64,000 nucleotides of DNA from contig JAJHTX010000004.1 of assembly GCA_032164295.1 (NCBI GenBank), forward strand, positions 2,294,001 through 2,358,000, read 5' to 3'. The DNA is from Inonotus obliquus (lineage: Eukaryota; Basidiomycota; Agaricomycetes; Hymenochaetales; Hymenochaetaceae). A program made the translations under genes and the position numbers. Positions 35,691-47,252 of this stretch are shown here, piece by piece. Every line of letters starts with the position of its first letter. Within the stretch, counting starts at the first letter, position 1. The notes under the pieces are model-generated. The model made no database searches. It was not told the DNA's origin and saw nothing but the letters and a program-made list of their open reading frames with translations.

Positions 35691-36960
35691 AATAGATTGT
35701 AGACTGTAGAGCCACTTGACAGGACCCAAATGATTATTGATTAATGTTGTAGAAGGGACTCGACGACATCATAATCCCCAATGACCAATGACCAAGTACT
35801 CCACCCTCTCGAATATATTCCTCAACTTCACGTCCACATCGAGAATTGCCACTATTTTCATCTAGGTCAGATAATCCGACCGTCGTTTCTGTATTCATCT
35901 CTGTAATATAAATATAAGTCATTAATGGACCAAGGTCCCAGACCCTAGACCTCAGGTCGAGACTTCACCATGGCACCATGGCGACATGGCGATGAAACCA
36001 ACCCACGAGTCGGCAGTCGGCAGTTGGCGTCCTCTTCGAAATCTACATACCAAAGGAAAAGTATGAGTGTCTCGAGCTCCGGACAAATACAAATAATTGT
36101 ATGTTCGTTTCCAAGTAGAACTATTGGCATTGGTGTTGCTCGGAACGGTCAGTTCGTAGAAGGAACTCCCTGAGCTGACATGATTGCTCCTTCAAGTCAT
36201 CAAGTCGCAGGTATTAGAGGGATGGCAAAGCAAAAGGCGGAGGGAGAATCGGGATTATGATACACTATACTAGTCTATAACCAACGTTGTCAAGTCAAAG
36301 GAGGAAATGACCGCCGTATGGAACTCATCAGCATTTCAACCTTAAGCATCACAATCTTCATTCCCGTTTCTCGTTTCTCGTCCCTCATTGCTCGAATAAA
36401 AACAAAACTTTGCAGATTTTGGAAGTGTCACATAATCGATAATGAACGATGCAGGGATCAAAGTAAGTCATAGCCCAGATAGAAATGTGAGGACGCAAAG
36501 GTTCGGCAGTTGGATCAGGAGGTAGCAGCGGACCCGTGGACCGGCGACCAGTGAAAAATTGAATTTGAACAACAAATTCAGTCAGAAAAGGGACGACCTT
36601 CAGCCTTCAGGACATTCAACCCAGCCGCATATAAAGATAAGAGCATGACAATGACTCCCTAAGATAGTATCATAACCAAAACAGATTTCAGCAGACGGCA
36701 GGCTCCAGACAGCAGACTTGGTAAAGGAAGGAACACACAATGGCTGGCTCTTCACCCATCATCAGGTCAAAACCAGTCGCGCGAATGTCGAGACTGAGAC
36801 TGAGACTGAGCAATATTGTTGATTTTAGCAAGCGCACAGCAGCCGTCGGCCGTGTTACAACATCCAACGTGAGCGATGTGAGTATGTATTGACATATGCA
36901 TGTTGGTCAAACTTAATCCCAAAACTTTGAGGGAGAGGTGCAAAAGTATTCATCAAGATC

Positions 36961-36985
36961 GGTTGGGTGGTTGGGTGGTTGGGTG
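36961..36985 (+). repeat. Tandem (GGTTGGGT) repeat
   Basis: Three copies of GGTTGGGT, G-rich on the + strand. Too short and off-consensus to be telomeric. Confidence 0.85.
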
Positions 36986-37380
36986 TGGCAAAACAAGCAA
37001 GAAAAAAATATCGCAGATGATCTCAGGAGGGTAGGGACACCGTCAATATCAACTGGAAGACGGAAGACAATTGGCGAAACGAGAAAACAAAGCTACCTCC
37101 TCGCATACTTTTTGAAAGCAGTGTTACCTGGTGAGGTGAGGGTGACTAGCTCAGGGGTAGGTCAATCATCTGGTCTTTCATCCTCCGACCGGAAATATCC
37201 GAGTCGTATCCTCTCTTTCAAAAACCAAAAAATAATGTATATAAAAAATATTTAAAAAGGCTTCACCCCCCCTGCACGTGCCTCAAAACGCGTCCTAAAG
37301 TTTACGTAACCAATCTCCGCTCTTATATCTAATAACCTATAGCGGTTTTTGTGAATTTCGACTTTTGAATTTGACGGCCA

Positions 37381-37406
37381 GATATCAGATATCAGATATC
37401 AGATAT
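37381..37406 (+). repeat. Tandem (GATATCA) repeat
   Basis: Three to four copies of GATATCA, partly palindromic. A related two-copy form occurs near 28632-28651. Confidence 0.85.
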
Positions 37407-38518
37407 ACACCAGGTGAGATATTTGCAAAAGTGTCAAGTATAAGACAGGGAGGGAGAAGAGAGAGTAACATGTTTGTTTGTTTGTGTACGTGCGCACTTT
37501 GCGTGTCAGATATTAAACGAATGACAAATGGCAATAACATCGAAGCCCAAAGCCGATAAGAGAACGAATCAAGAAATCGTAGATGAAAAGACAGGAGACG
37601 GGAGGAGGTGTAAGGATGGAAGAAGAGGATGAGATAGGGGATATGAAGAGGATTGGAAGAGGACTCGAGGGCGATGGAAGCAATACACCTAAACGTCCGT
37701 GTTTACTCATCATATCACCGCCCAACACCGAATCAAGAATCCTCCATCGCCCCGCCAAAGTACATGCATAATATCATCAACAATTAGAGAGGTGAAATCA
37801 AAATCGAATCGAATCGAGTCCCCAGGTGTGTATGCGTAAAGGAGCAAGCCAAATAAGAAGAAAAGTAGAGAAGAAACCAGAGAAAAAAGCCGAACAGGGG
37901 AAGTGGAGGAGGAAGTTGATGTAACGTCGTATAAACAGGAGAAGAATGAATAAGTAATTAGACGAGAGATATGGAGAAACGCGGAGGAAAATGTGGAGAG
38001 AAGGAGGAAAAGGTCAAGGACGGAGGTATCGATCGGGATGGATGTGTCGAAAGACAAGAAAGGGAGTTAACAGAACAGGGTCATGGTGAGAGTTGTGAGC
38101 AACAGGAGGTGGAGGAGTAGCAGTGAAGTCGTACAAGGAGTACAGAAAGTCAAAAGAATGCCCACCAGTGGGAGGTACGGGAATATTGCGACTGAATGGA
38201 CTGAATGGACCATCAAATCCAAGGGGAAGGGAATGTTCGTCGTGTCGAGTCATCAATCAAATCAGGAATCAGGAGTCAGGAAATGTAAATTTTTGGTACA
38301 CGGCTGTGGACAGAGAGAGAATTGCAATTTCTCATCGATAGGTCGTTTTCTCATTTCGTTCGTTAGTCTTCGCGCCCTTCTATGTTGAGTGGATCATGAA
38401 CGATGGTCGAACTAGCCGAAGTGTTGGTGGAACGAGTGGTATAATCCAGCCCACGCTGCGTTGGCAGCGGGACGTGGGGATTAAACGCGGCCGTCGCAAT
38501 CGACCTTGACCAGATACA

Positions 38519-41204
38519 TTAAAGTATACTCGGCCATTTCAGCTTAAGTCCCTCCAACCACCGTACATACAACAACTCCGCAATCGGTGACCTCTTCGCA
38601 GGTTCATCTCCACCACTCCCACTACTCCCACCACTCTTGGTCGACGCGCTCGAAGGTGCCACTCCATTTATCACACCGTTTACTCCATTTACAACGTTTG
38701 CGCCATTTACGCTTGCTGGCCCATCATCTACTTCTTGCTCGATAACAACTAACCCTCGCGCAGTCATCTCGCCTCTTCTTACGACTCGCTTTGAGGGTAG
38801 TAGACCTCCTCGTGCAGTTGCGACGTGGTGTCGTACTGCATTGTTCTCATTGATCCCAGCGAGAATGTCAAGCATCAGTGTATATGCCATCTCAGGGTTC
38901 GCCTCTCGTAGGTCGACGAAACCTCTCGCCAGCATGCTAAGCGCCTCGATTTCATGCGCCTCCATGCCATCTTGGATTGCCTGTTGATCTCAGTAAGCAA
39001 ACTAAATGGAAACTATCAAATGGACAAGCCTACGTTTTGCACAACCGGCACAACCACCTCATCCATCATCGCCCTTCCAGCTCTCGCGTTATCACTTGCT
39101 CGTCTCCTATGCTCCTTCCCATCTACTACGCCATTCGTACTCCCTCTTAAGCTGCCTTCCATACCCTCACGCACAGCGCCGACATACTCCGCGCTCAGCT
39201 TCAAGCTTCCCGCAGTGTCAACACGTTTCACAGGTCGGATTGTATCGATACCATTCCCGATGTCTCCCGGACGCAGCGGTGTCCCACGTCCCGAAGTGCG
39301 CTCTGCATGTGTCGAACGTCTCCGCGCAGAATTCGGACTTGGAGGTGGAGAAGTTCCGGTACTTGAGGCGAGTTGCGCCTGTTGCTGAGGTGATGCACCG
39401 GGTGTATCATACGCTGGTGGCGCTCCCAGGACAGCGGCCTCCGCCTCCCCATCTGTAAGTGCTTCGTCCGCGGATTCCCTGCCTCCATAGGCGGCCCGAC
39501 CATTCGGTACTGGTGGACGAATCACAACAGTCGACTGCGACGCTGCATCGTTCAAGCCAAGACGGCCGCCTGAACCTGAGTTCGGTTCGTCGCTTCCCTT
39601 TGTCGCCGCACCAGAATCATACGAGTCCTCACTTTCTTCGATTGGCGCGAGGCCTTCAAGCCCGTCGTCGTAGTAAGAAGCATCGTCATCGGGGATCATC
39701 CCCGGCGGTAACGCACCATTTGCACCGGCAAATTGTATCTGCGCAAGCGACCGGTACGAATTTCCGACGCTTCCTCCAGTTTTAGATCGCACCGTCTCGA
39801 AGATCCACTCACTTCGGACAGTATCACTACGGCCCCACGTTCCACGAATAGTTTGCTGACCTGGAGGAATAATCCCAGCTTGCGCACCCTTCTTTGGCGT
39901 ACGCGCGGCGTAATCCTGATATCGCTCGATCAGCTCAGTGAGACTACTCGTCCGCTTCGCATTCTTGATGAAGCGATGCTGAAGAAGTTCTTTTGTCGAG
40001 GGGCGCTAATCATCATCAACGACGTCAGTACCATAATACACCATCAGATGGGAATAATTAAGTGCACCGGACGGGAGAAGAATGGAGAGTAGCATATAGA
40101 GGGGAACAAGAAGGGTCGAGTGATATGCATGAGATCATACGTACCAGCTTCGGATCCTTGGTAAGGCACAGGGACACGAAATCCTTGAATGCAGGACTAA
40201 ATGCGCCATCGAGTGCTGGAGGCTTCGCCTTTGGAATGAGAAATAGTACGCGCATTGGGTGGTACTCAGCGAGCGGCGGCTCTCCCTTTGCCATTTCGAT
40301 GGCTGTAATGCCAAGACTCCATAGGTCAGCCTTGTGGTCATATCCCGCCTGACGGATAACTTCGGGTGCCATCCAAAAAGGAGTCCCGACGAACGTGTGC
40401 CGAAGCGTGTTGCTCAGCTGAGCAGCAACACCAAAGTCGGCGAGCTTAACTTTGCCTGATGCGGAAAGAAGGACGTTGGCCGCTTTGATATCGCGATGAA
40501 TCTTGCCCTCGCTGTGAAGGTAGTCGAGACCGAACAACAGCTCGCGGCAGATGATAGCGATGTGTGCTTCCGAGAAGACACCTGGCTTTAGGAGGTCAAG
40601 ACACGACCCACCGGCGAGGTACTCCATAACTATCCATAGTGTATACCCCTTTACGAACGCGCCATAGTACCGTGTCACATACTCGCTATCACATTGTGCA
40701 AGGTGCGCAATCTCCTGCTGTATCTCGGCAATATCGTCGTCGGTGTTTTCAAGGTCTATCAAGTCAAAGGCGTGAGTATATATGCGCATAGCAAGGGCAC
40801 TAGGTACCTACCAATCTGTTTGATAGCCACGATTTGCTTCGTATCATTGTGCATGCCTTTATACACTGTGCCAAAGCTGCCGGTGCCGAGTTTCTCGAGA
40901 ATCGTGTACTGACTGGCCGGATCGTTGCTGGGGACCATGGGGGAAGCACCTAGGGGGACCGGGGTAGCTATGCGTAGGACGTTGTTGCCTTGGACGAGCT
41001 TGTCTTTGCCGATTGGGTAGGACAGGCCTTGAGAGGAGACGGGCGATGAAGGTGGAGACCGAGTGAGTACGCGTGGCTATAAGGAATAGAAGAGAAGCCA
41101 ACGAGGAGTCAGTAGGAGTTTGTAGACAGATTGTAATAACGAAGATAGTCCGGTGGTAGAAGGAAAGCAGGGGTATATTTTTGAAGTGGATGAGAGCTTA
41201 CCAT
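38519..41204 (-). CDS. Ste20-family kinase, GCK-III (MST3/YSK1-like)
   Basis: Ser/Thr kinase of 770 aa; in fungi this group acts in polarity, septation and cell-wall signalling. Exons: 41204-41202 (only the ATG), 41076-40812, 40755-40145, 40005-39034 and 38980-38519. After a 50-residue leader the kinase domain runs from [18 protein letters not shown] through [15 protein letters not shown] and DFG to [11 protein letters not shown] and [16 protein letters not shown]; all catalytic residues are intact. The C-terminal half is a disordered Ser/Pro/acid-rich tail with a conserved helical end ([19 protein letters not shown]). The 5' leader and first intron were copied into the chimeric gene at 43357-43854. 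Confidence 0.94.
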
Positions 41205-41470
41205 TGTGAGGAAAGGAGAGAAAGGAGAGGGGTAGGCGGTTGTTGGGAGGGAGGTGTGACTTTGAAGGAGAAGCCGGCGGTGGCAGGCGGGGTGGCAGGT
41301 AGGCTACTGGCGGCGCACACGGTCCACGGTAGAAGAATCGCGCTGTCCCGATATGGATAGTAAAGAGCACGCGGTGAGAGAGGGGTCTCGCGTGTCGCTC
41401 GTGTGCGTCGATGAACGACGACGAGGAAGAGGAAGTGAAGGGGAGGGTGTGACAAAGGCCTTTGAGGCGG
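41077..41470 (-). repeat. Kinase 5' region, parent copy of the duplicated segment
   Basis: Intron 1, start codon and leader/promoter of the kinase. It matches 43714-44125 over nearly the whole length, for example GATAGTCCGG, GAGCTTACCAT, GTAGGCTACTGG, ACACGGTCCACGGTAG, CGCGCTGTCCCGAT and AGAGCACGCGGTG occur in the same order in both. Confidence 0.9.
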
Positions 41471-43150
41471 CTAAGGGAAAAGAAAAGAGGGAAAGGCGAG
41501 GTGAAGTTAGGAGAGAATAAGTATGACGTGACCTATGAGAGAGTGACCTTTCCACGCCTATATTCTCATAAACAGTACATCCATTGGTCGTTGTCTATCT
41601 TGTACTCGGTGATCGGGTCGATGGAATACAGACAACCGGAAACCGACTTAATAGTATTATTAATAGTCATCCAAAGTATATGCACCTGACTACACCTTCT
41701 ATTCTACCACTAACTCGGCCACGTTGCAACACTTTATACCCCCATCAATTCCGAGCAGCCCTCTATGCCGAATACGCGTGACGTCGTTCTTGACGTCAAT
41801 CTCTCCCTCCTCAGCTAAATCACTCATTCGTACCTTCTTGGCTCCGTATCGAACCTCTGCTTCTATGCGCATGACTAATTCACCACTCGATGAGACAGGA
41901 GAAATTCCTGTCCTGACCTGAGCATTCCTAGTGTAATGCAATGAAATGCCTTTTGGGTGTATGTCTCACTCTCTCCTCGACAAGAACATTCGGAACGTAA
42001 TGTAAAGGAAGTCAATGAACAGCAATGTATAGATGGAGAAACCTCTCTCTCTTCCTTCCTGCATGGTACTTCCTAATCCATTAAACTCGATGTTTTCTTT
42101 TCTTCCCACAAAGCTAATTATAGATTTGAAAGTCAGTTCAACCCAACGCGACAAATTGAGCAAACAAAGAAACAAAGACGGATCTGGGATATCCATCCCA
42201 AAATCCAATCAAAACACCGCAGCACCGACTCCATTTCCATTTACTAGTGCTTTAGATGCGCAGCACCACAACCAAGACTTACATAACGTAAGAAACTAAG
42301 AAGAATAACTTGAAGATGGAATCAATCGGAGATGGAGATGTCGGATGTACATAGATATGTAGAGATGTACTCATATGCATTAGCAAGCACTCAGGACTCT
42401 CGAGTCTCAAATCTCAAATCTCGACACACCGGAAACTCGACAACACCGAACACTATTCACCAACACCAACACCGAATAGTACAGAATAAAAACCAAGCCA
42501 AGCACTGAGGCACTGGGCACTAACAGGCATCCAAAAGCTACCCTGCATAAGTAGCCTACTAATCATACTCATTCAATGACCTGCAGCTGAACTAAGATAA
42601 ATGAGATAATTAAGAGAACCGCGGACGCAACGACCTTCGACCTTCAACGGTCAACGGTCACACTATGCACTAGGACCATAAACTTGAAAGCCACATAAAA
42701 AATAGTATCAGTAATGCTAGATCAGTACACAGTACATAGTACACAAGAGCCACCCGAATCTACCTATGCATGTACTAATAATAAAAAGACAAACGGAGAG
42801 ATCGTCAAAGTCCTCCGAGTCCATGCCCCAGCACCCGGATCAATCAATTCACTACCATTCAACATTCTAACATTCGACATTCACTGAATACCGCAAATCG
42901 GAAACCGGATACAGGATACGGGATACAGGATACAGAATACCACGGAAAAAGATAACGAAATTGTTGCGGTGGTACCGACTAGTATTGTACTAATGAAACA
43001 GACGGTGGTGAAAGGAAGTGTAAAATGATCATGATCATGATCACTAGCCCGTGACCCGTGGCCGTCGACAAAACAAACACCAATCCAGACGTCCGTCGGT
43101 CCGTCCAAGATCCAAGACCCACCGGTCCCAATTTTAAATTATAGAACACC
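41471..43150. other. Non-coding spacer between kinase promoter and chimeric gene
   Basis: 1.7 kb without a supported gene, repeat-rich (for example GGATACAG/GGATACGG units at 42905-42935 and ATGATC repeats near 43026). The equivalent spacer in the other duplicate (44126-44504) is only about 0.4 kb and I see no clear similarity, so one copy gained or lost sequence. Confidence 0.5.
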
Positions 43151-43713
43151 TACTATGCCACATGTGTTTCATTGTACAATATATAACAAACGCAGCGCAA
43201 CACCGAAATAACTCAAATCAAATTATGAAAATATCTATTTCTACGTTCGTTGGTCCAAAAATCCAAGATTCAACTTTCACTTTTCACCTTTCTATTCTCA
43301 CCTTTCTAAAGGAACAAAGTAACCACCACAAGCACAAGCACCACAACTTACACCTTTTACTCCTCCTCCTCACTACCACCACCACCACTCCCATCCCTAT
43401 ACCGCCCCTTCAAAATCAAAACCCCACCCTTCAAACTCGCAACCTCCTTAACAAGCGCAGTAAACTTCGCCTTCTTCACATCATCCGTCAAAGCAGGAAG
43501 GAAATAACGTATACACTCCCTCGTTGTCGTACCGGGACGAGCGCGTAACCATGCAATTAGTAAATCATATGTAAGTTCTGTTCCTGGTGCTACTTGCGAA
43601 GACGAAGCACCGCTGCTGGAGGTGGTGGTGGTGGAGGAGGAGGAGGAGGAGGAAGAGGAATCCATATCGGGTTCGGATTCGATGCCTCCTGGTGTACTCC
43701 CACCAGGAATAGC
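43151..43713 (-). repeat. Copy of the TFIIF-alpha 3' end and 3' flank
   Basis: Matches 44505-44990: the coding 3' end plus flanking sequence. Shared in order are AACAAACGCAGCGCAACA, GGTCCAAAAATCCA, CCCCACCCTTCAAACTCGC and AACCTCCTTAACAAGCGCAG. Confidence 0.9.
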
Positions 43714-43854
43714 CTATCGTAGAATAGAAGAGAAACCAACGAGGACTCAGTAAGAGTTCATAGACAGATTGACAATGTAATAACGAAGATAGTCCGGTTG
43801 CAAGAGGAAAAAAAAAGGGAATATTTGCATTTGAAGTGAATTAGAGCTTACCAT
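43357..43854 (-). CDS. Chimeric gene: kinase start/intron fused to TFIIF-alpha winged helix (119 aa)
   Basis: Exon 1 is only the ATG (43854-43852) followed by a 138-nt intron (43851-43714) copied from intron 1 of the Ste20 kinase. Exon 2 (43713-43357) is a copy of the last part of TFIIF-alpha. The junction is in frame: M, then AIPGGSTPGGIESEPDMDS, a Ser/Thr run expanded relative to the parent, then the winged-helix domain (SQVAPGTELTYDLLIAWLRA, PGTTTRECIRYF, KFTALVKEVASLKGGVLILK) and an acidic end. Over about 77 aligned residues I count 12 differences from the parent and no stop or frameshift. It lacks the RAP74 N-terminal (dimerisation) domain. By inference it could compete with TFIIF-alpha for partners of its C-terminal domain, or it could be neutral. 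Confidence 0.75.
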
Positions 43855-44125
43855 CGTGAGGATAGGAGAGAGAGATGAGGACGATGGCAGAGTGGTAGGT
43901 AGGCTACTGGGCTAATGGCGGCTAAGTGCGCACACACGGTCCACGGTAGCGGTTAGAATCGCGCTGTCCCGATCCGATATGGATAGTGAAGAGCACGCGG
44001 TGGGAGAGGGCTTCGGTCTCGCGTGTCCGTAGTGTGCGTCGATTACCGACGACGACGGCGGCGGGGAGGAGGAGGAGGAAGTAAACGAAGGGGAGGCCTC
44101 AGGCGACAAAGGCAGAGGCCTTTGG
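43714..44125 (-). repeat. Copy of the kinase 5' region driving the chimeric gene
   Basis: Duplicate of 41077-41470 (see there). It contains the promoter/leader, the ATG and the intron of the chimera. The donor GTAAGC is unchanged and the acceptor reads ACGATAG instead of CTTATAG. Similarity ends near 44125 at a GACAAAGGC..TTTGAGGC block shared by both copies. Confidence 0.88.
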
Positions 44126-44504
44126 CCTTTTGAGGCTCACTCACCGCGCACCGCGTTCAAGAGATCAGATTTCTTAATTAGGTCAATCTAATCTAGCAGC
44201 TCAGCTCGTGTTTTTATTCAATCTAATCTAATAAACCTGAAAATGCATACACATAAGGAAGCAGGTCTCGTCAATAGGCTTAAGAGGTTGAGAAATACCG
44301 AACAAGGACAAGGACAAATTAAATAAGCAGAGGCAGAGGCAGAGGCAGACTCCAGAGGTATTGGAAGATACTTGATGCTTTGAGAGCACCTCCCTCATCC
44401 TCATCTTGCCTTCCCTATTGCACGGCTTTCTATAATCGTCTACCGTAAGGCAATATTTGCCACCTTATTGTGCAACAGCGCAATAGCAAACATCAGACTG
44501 TGTT
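44126..44504. other. Spacer between chimera promoter and TFIIF-alpha 3' flank
   Basis: About 0.4 kb, non-coding, with (GCAGAG)4 at 44328-44350. No gene seen. Confidence 0.5.
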
Positions 44505-44990
44505 ATGCCACGTATGTTTTATTGTACATACGATAACAAACGCAGCGCAACAATGGAATAACTTGAATTGAATATCTATTTTTACGTGGTCCAAAAATCC
44601 AGGATTCACCTTTCACCATTCTATCTACAAAGGAACCACAACAACCACAACTTACACCGCCTTTCCTTCACCACCGCCACCATTCCCATCCCTATATTGC
44701 CCCTTCAAAGCCAAAACCCCACCCTTCAAACTCGCAACCTCCTTAACAAGCGCAGTAAACTTCGCCTTCTTCGCATCATCCGTCAGCGCAGGCTGGAAAT
44801 AATGTATACATTCTCTCGTCGTCGTCCCGGGACTAACGCGCAACCATGCGACGAGTACAGCAGGTGTGAGTTCTGTTCCCGGTGCTACTTGTGAGGAAGA
44901 AGAACCATTGCCGGCGGAGGAGGACTTGGTATCTGTTCCAGGTTCGGATTTGATGCCTCCTGGTGTACCTGGTGTACTTCCAATAGGCTT
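44505..44990 (-). repeat. TFIIF-alpha 3' end, parent copy of the duplicated segment
   Basis: Parent of 43151-43713. It covers the 3' flank and the codons of the C-terminal winged helix up to about GGC-TTC at 44990. Confidence 0.9.
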
Positions 44991-47252
44991 TCGTTTCTTC
45001 AGCTTCGGCTGTTGTCCCGCACCTCCAGCTCCCGGACCTGGAGTACCAGGTAAACTTCCCCCGCCAGCATCTCCATCCGCCTTACGCTTCTTCGACGGAT
45101 TAGCGTTCGATCCTACACTCGTGGGTACAGGACTTGTCGCTCGACTTGCGCCAGGCGAAGCAGGCTTAGGACTGGTAGCCCGACTGCCACCACCTGCGAG
45201 AGGGCTCGTAGCACGACTTCCGCCCGGTTGACCCTTCAACTTTGGAGTCTTGGTGGATGTAGCGCGTTTCGCTACCACCAAGTGTCCGCCCATTCCAATC
45301 ACGGGTGATGTCGGTGGGGGAGGCATCAGCGATGCGCTCGAGTTTTCGGTCTTCACTTTAGCGTTGACCGAAGTACTGCCGCCTGAACCAGGCGGCGCGG
45401 GAGAACCGGATCGTGAAGTCGGGCGCGAGGGTGGCTTTGAGGTGGGACGGCTTCCTGCCTTGCTCTGCGGAGCTGAGCCAGGTTTTGAGGTTGTCTGGTC
45501 CTGTACGGCAGGACCAGTGGGTACAGGAGCGGGAGTCTCTTCCTCCTCCTCTTCCTCCTAAAAAAAGGACATATATTGCTTACGTCCGAATAGCAATGTG
45601 ATGCTTATACTTACCGAGCTTGCATATGGATTCTTATCCTCATCACTCTCATACGCAGCGTTCTTCTCAATCTTGCGGACCAACTTCTTAATGTCTTTCC
45701 CCGTGCCTGTGAGATTGTCCGCGTCTTCTTCGTCACTCTCGTCGATGTAGCCTTCACGAGTCTTGTTCGCCTGGCGGTACTCCCGTTTGAGGCGTTCCTG
45801 TTAGTACTTATGAGTAAATAGAAATATGCGCTATATCAGAGAAATACCGACCTCTAATTCCTTCGCCTCTTCATCTGCAGCGACATCGTCAGGTTGGACC
45901 TTCTCCTCATCATCCGCAAAGTCCTCTTCGTACTCCATCTCATCCATATCTCCCTCAAAGTCTCTCTCCCTTTCACGTCGTCGCCTATCTTGAACCCCCT
46001 CCTCGTCATCTTCCTCAAACAGGCCACGCATCCCGGCATCCACCGTACGCAATCTGCGTCCACCAGGAGCTAACGACATTCCCCCTATATCATACACAAG
46101 CGACCGAGCACCTGTTCCGCCAGCTGCCGGCGCGGCAGCCGCGTTATTCTTTCTGCGTAGAGCCCATCGCTCGCCATCTTTGTTCCTTTGCATCCTCGCC
46201 ATCATTTTCTCAGCTTCTTCCAGCGTCCATGTATGCTGCTGAGTCCTTCGTTTCTGGAACTTGTACCATCGATGAGCGGGTACGAAGCGGAATACGCTAT
46301 CCGGCGCGGGCATGAACAAGGCGTAGAGTTCCGCTTTGGACGCTTCTTCCATCCTCCCCTCCCACACTTCCTTCCCCGTTGCATCCTCCATAATCCAGGG
46401 GTATCGCTCCTCCTTACGCAACTGGCGAATGTGGTCTGGTACAAGAAAGACCTGTCTCGTCTTCTTCTGGAATTTCTTCTTCTTGTTCTTATCGGCATTC
46501 CCATTCTTCGCAGCAGAACCGGATGGGCCAGCCACTGCTGATCCGTTAGGTTTCGCGTCATGGATCGGGCGACCTTCTGCGTCTACCATGACGGTTCGAC
46601 CGTCTGCGCCGATGACTGGTTTGCCGTCTGGTCCTAACATTGGTCCTACAGCCACAGGTGCCGTCTCGCCACTATTCGTCTCTGGCCGCCTGATCTCCTT
46701 CCGATTGAGCTTGACAGGGCGCGCCCACACGTTAATATCGATAGGCTTGCGCGAGTCGAACTTCATCACATCGTATTTCCATCCATGCAGGTCAGTTGAT
46801 ACGACGCGGAAGTCTGTATACCCAATCTGAGGTGCAGGCTCGCTAGCCGTGTTGGATGGCGTAGCAACAGACGTAGATCCTTGCGAGTTCGAAGGCGTAG
46901 AGGGTGCAGATGGCGAAGGTCGTTGTTCTGGGGTCGATCGCGGCGTCGATGATGAGCCTTCATTTGGTAGCTTCGGTATCGGTGAAGCACGAGATACAAC
47001 ACTACTCTGACGAGCGTTTCCCGTAGACGTCGACCCGGTACCAGCACTAGCATTACCATTCGCAGCTTGCATGGCAGCAAGTGCAAACGGACGACTAGGC
47101 TTCTTATGAAAAAGCGACACTTCCTTCTTTCGCCTTAGATATGCTGGAACTCCTTTAGGAACTCCATTAGGCTGTGGTTGTTGCTGCCCCTGGGTTTGAG
47201 TTTGCGATTGAGTCTGTGTCGTAGACGAGGCGGGAGAAGGAGAGGGCGACAT
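44652..47252 (-). CDS. TFG1: Transcription factor IIF alpha subunit (RAP74/Tfg1)
   Basis: General RNA polymerase II factor, nuclear, 828 aa. Three exons: 47252-45852, 45797-45615 and 45554-44652. The N-terminal TFIIF dimerisation half appears as YTDFRVVSTDLHGWKYDVMK, then PIDINVWARPVKLNRKE and WIMEDATGKEVWEGRMEEA, with FRFVPAHRWYKFQKR after it. The acidic/basic central region follows (EEDDEEGVQDRRRRERERD). The C-terminal winged helix (TELTPAVLVAWLRVSPGTTT ... KFTALVKEVASL) ends the protein. The start was taken at the first ATG in frame (47250-47252); a short upstream coding exon cannot be excluded. Its 3' end is the donor of the chimeric gene. Confidence 0.94.

Larger units (their letters stand above)
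32042..38518. other. 6.5-kb gene desert with simple repeats
   Basis: No gene could be supported. Frames such as 32129-32515, 34419-34904 and 35403-35729 lack recognisable domains and regular splice structure; several are pyrimidine-rich leader-like sequence. The first kilobase probably holds the chitin deacetylase promoter, and 38.0-38.5 kb the 3' end of the kinase transcript. Short tandem repeats are frequent. A long non-coding transcript or long UTRs are possible but not shown. Confidence 0.45.

Noticed and set aside
36961..36985. Telomeric repeat
   Set aside because: Unit GGTTGGGT differs from TTAGGG-type repeats and only three copies occur inside unique sequence.
42280..42960. Transposon remnant in the left spacer of the duplication
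   Set aside because: No terminal inverted repeats, target-site duplication or coding remnants could be seen; only simple repeats.
43357..43854. Interpretation of the chimeric gene as a plain TFIIF-alpha pseudogene
   Set aside because: It has its own ATG, a functional-looking intron and an uninterrupted frame; a dead fragment would be expected to carry stops after this much divergence.
45250..45561. Plus-strand open frame of 103 codons
   Set aside because: It is the antisense shadow of TFIIF-alpha exon 3, whose protein-level conservation is clear.
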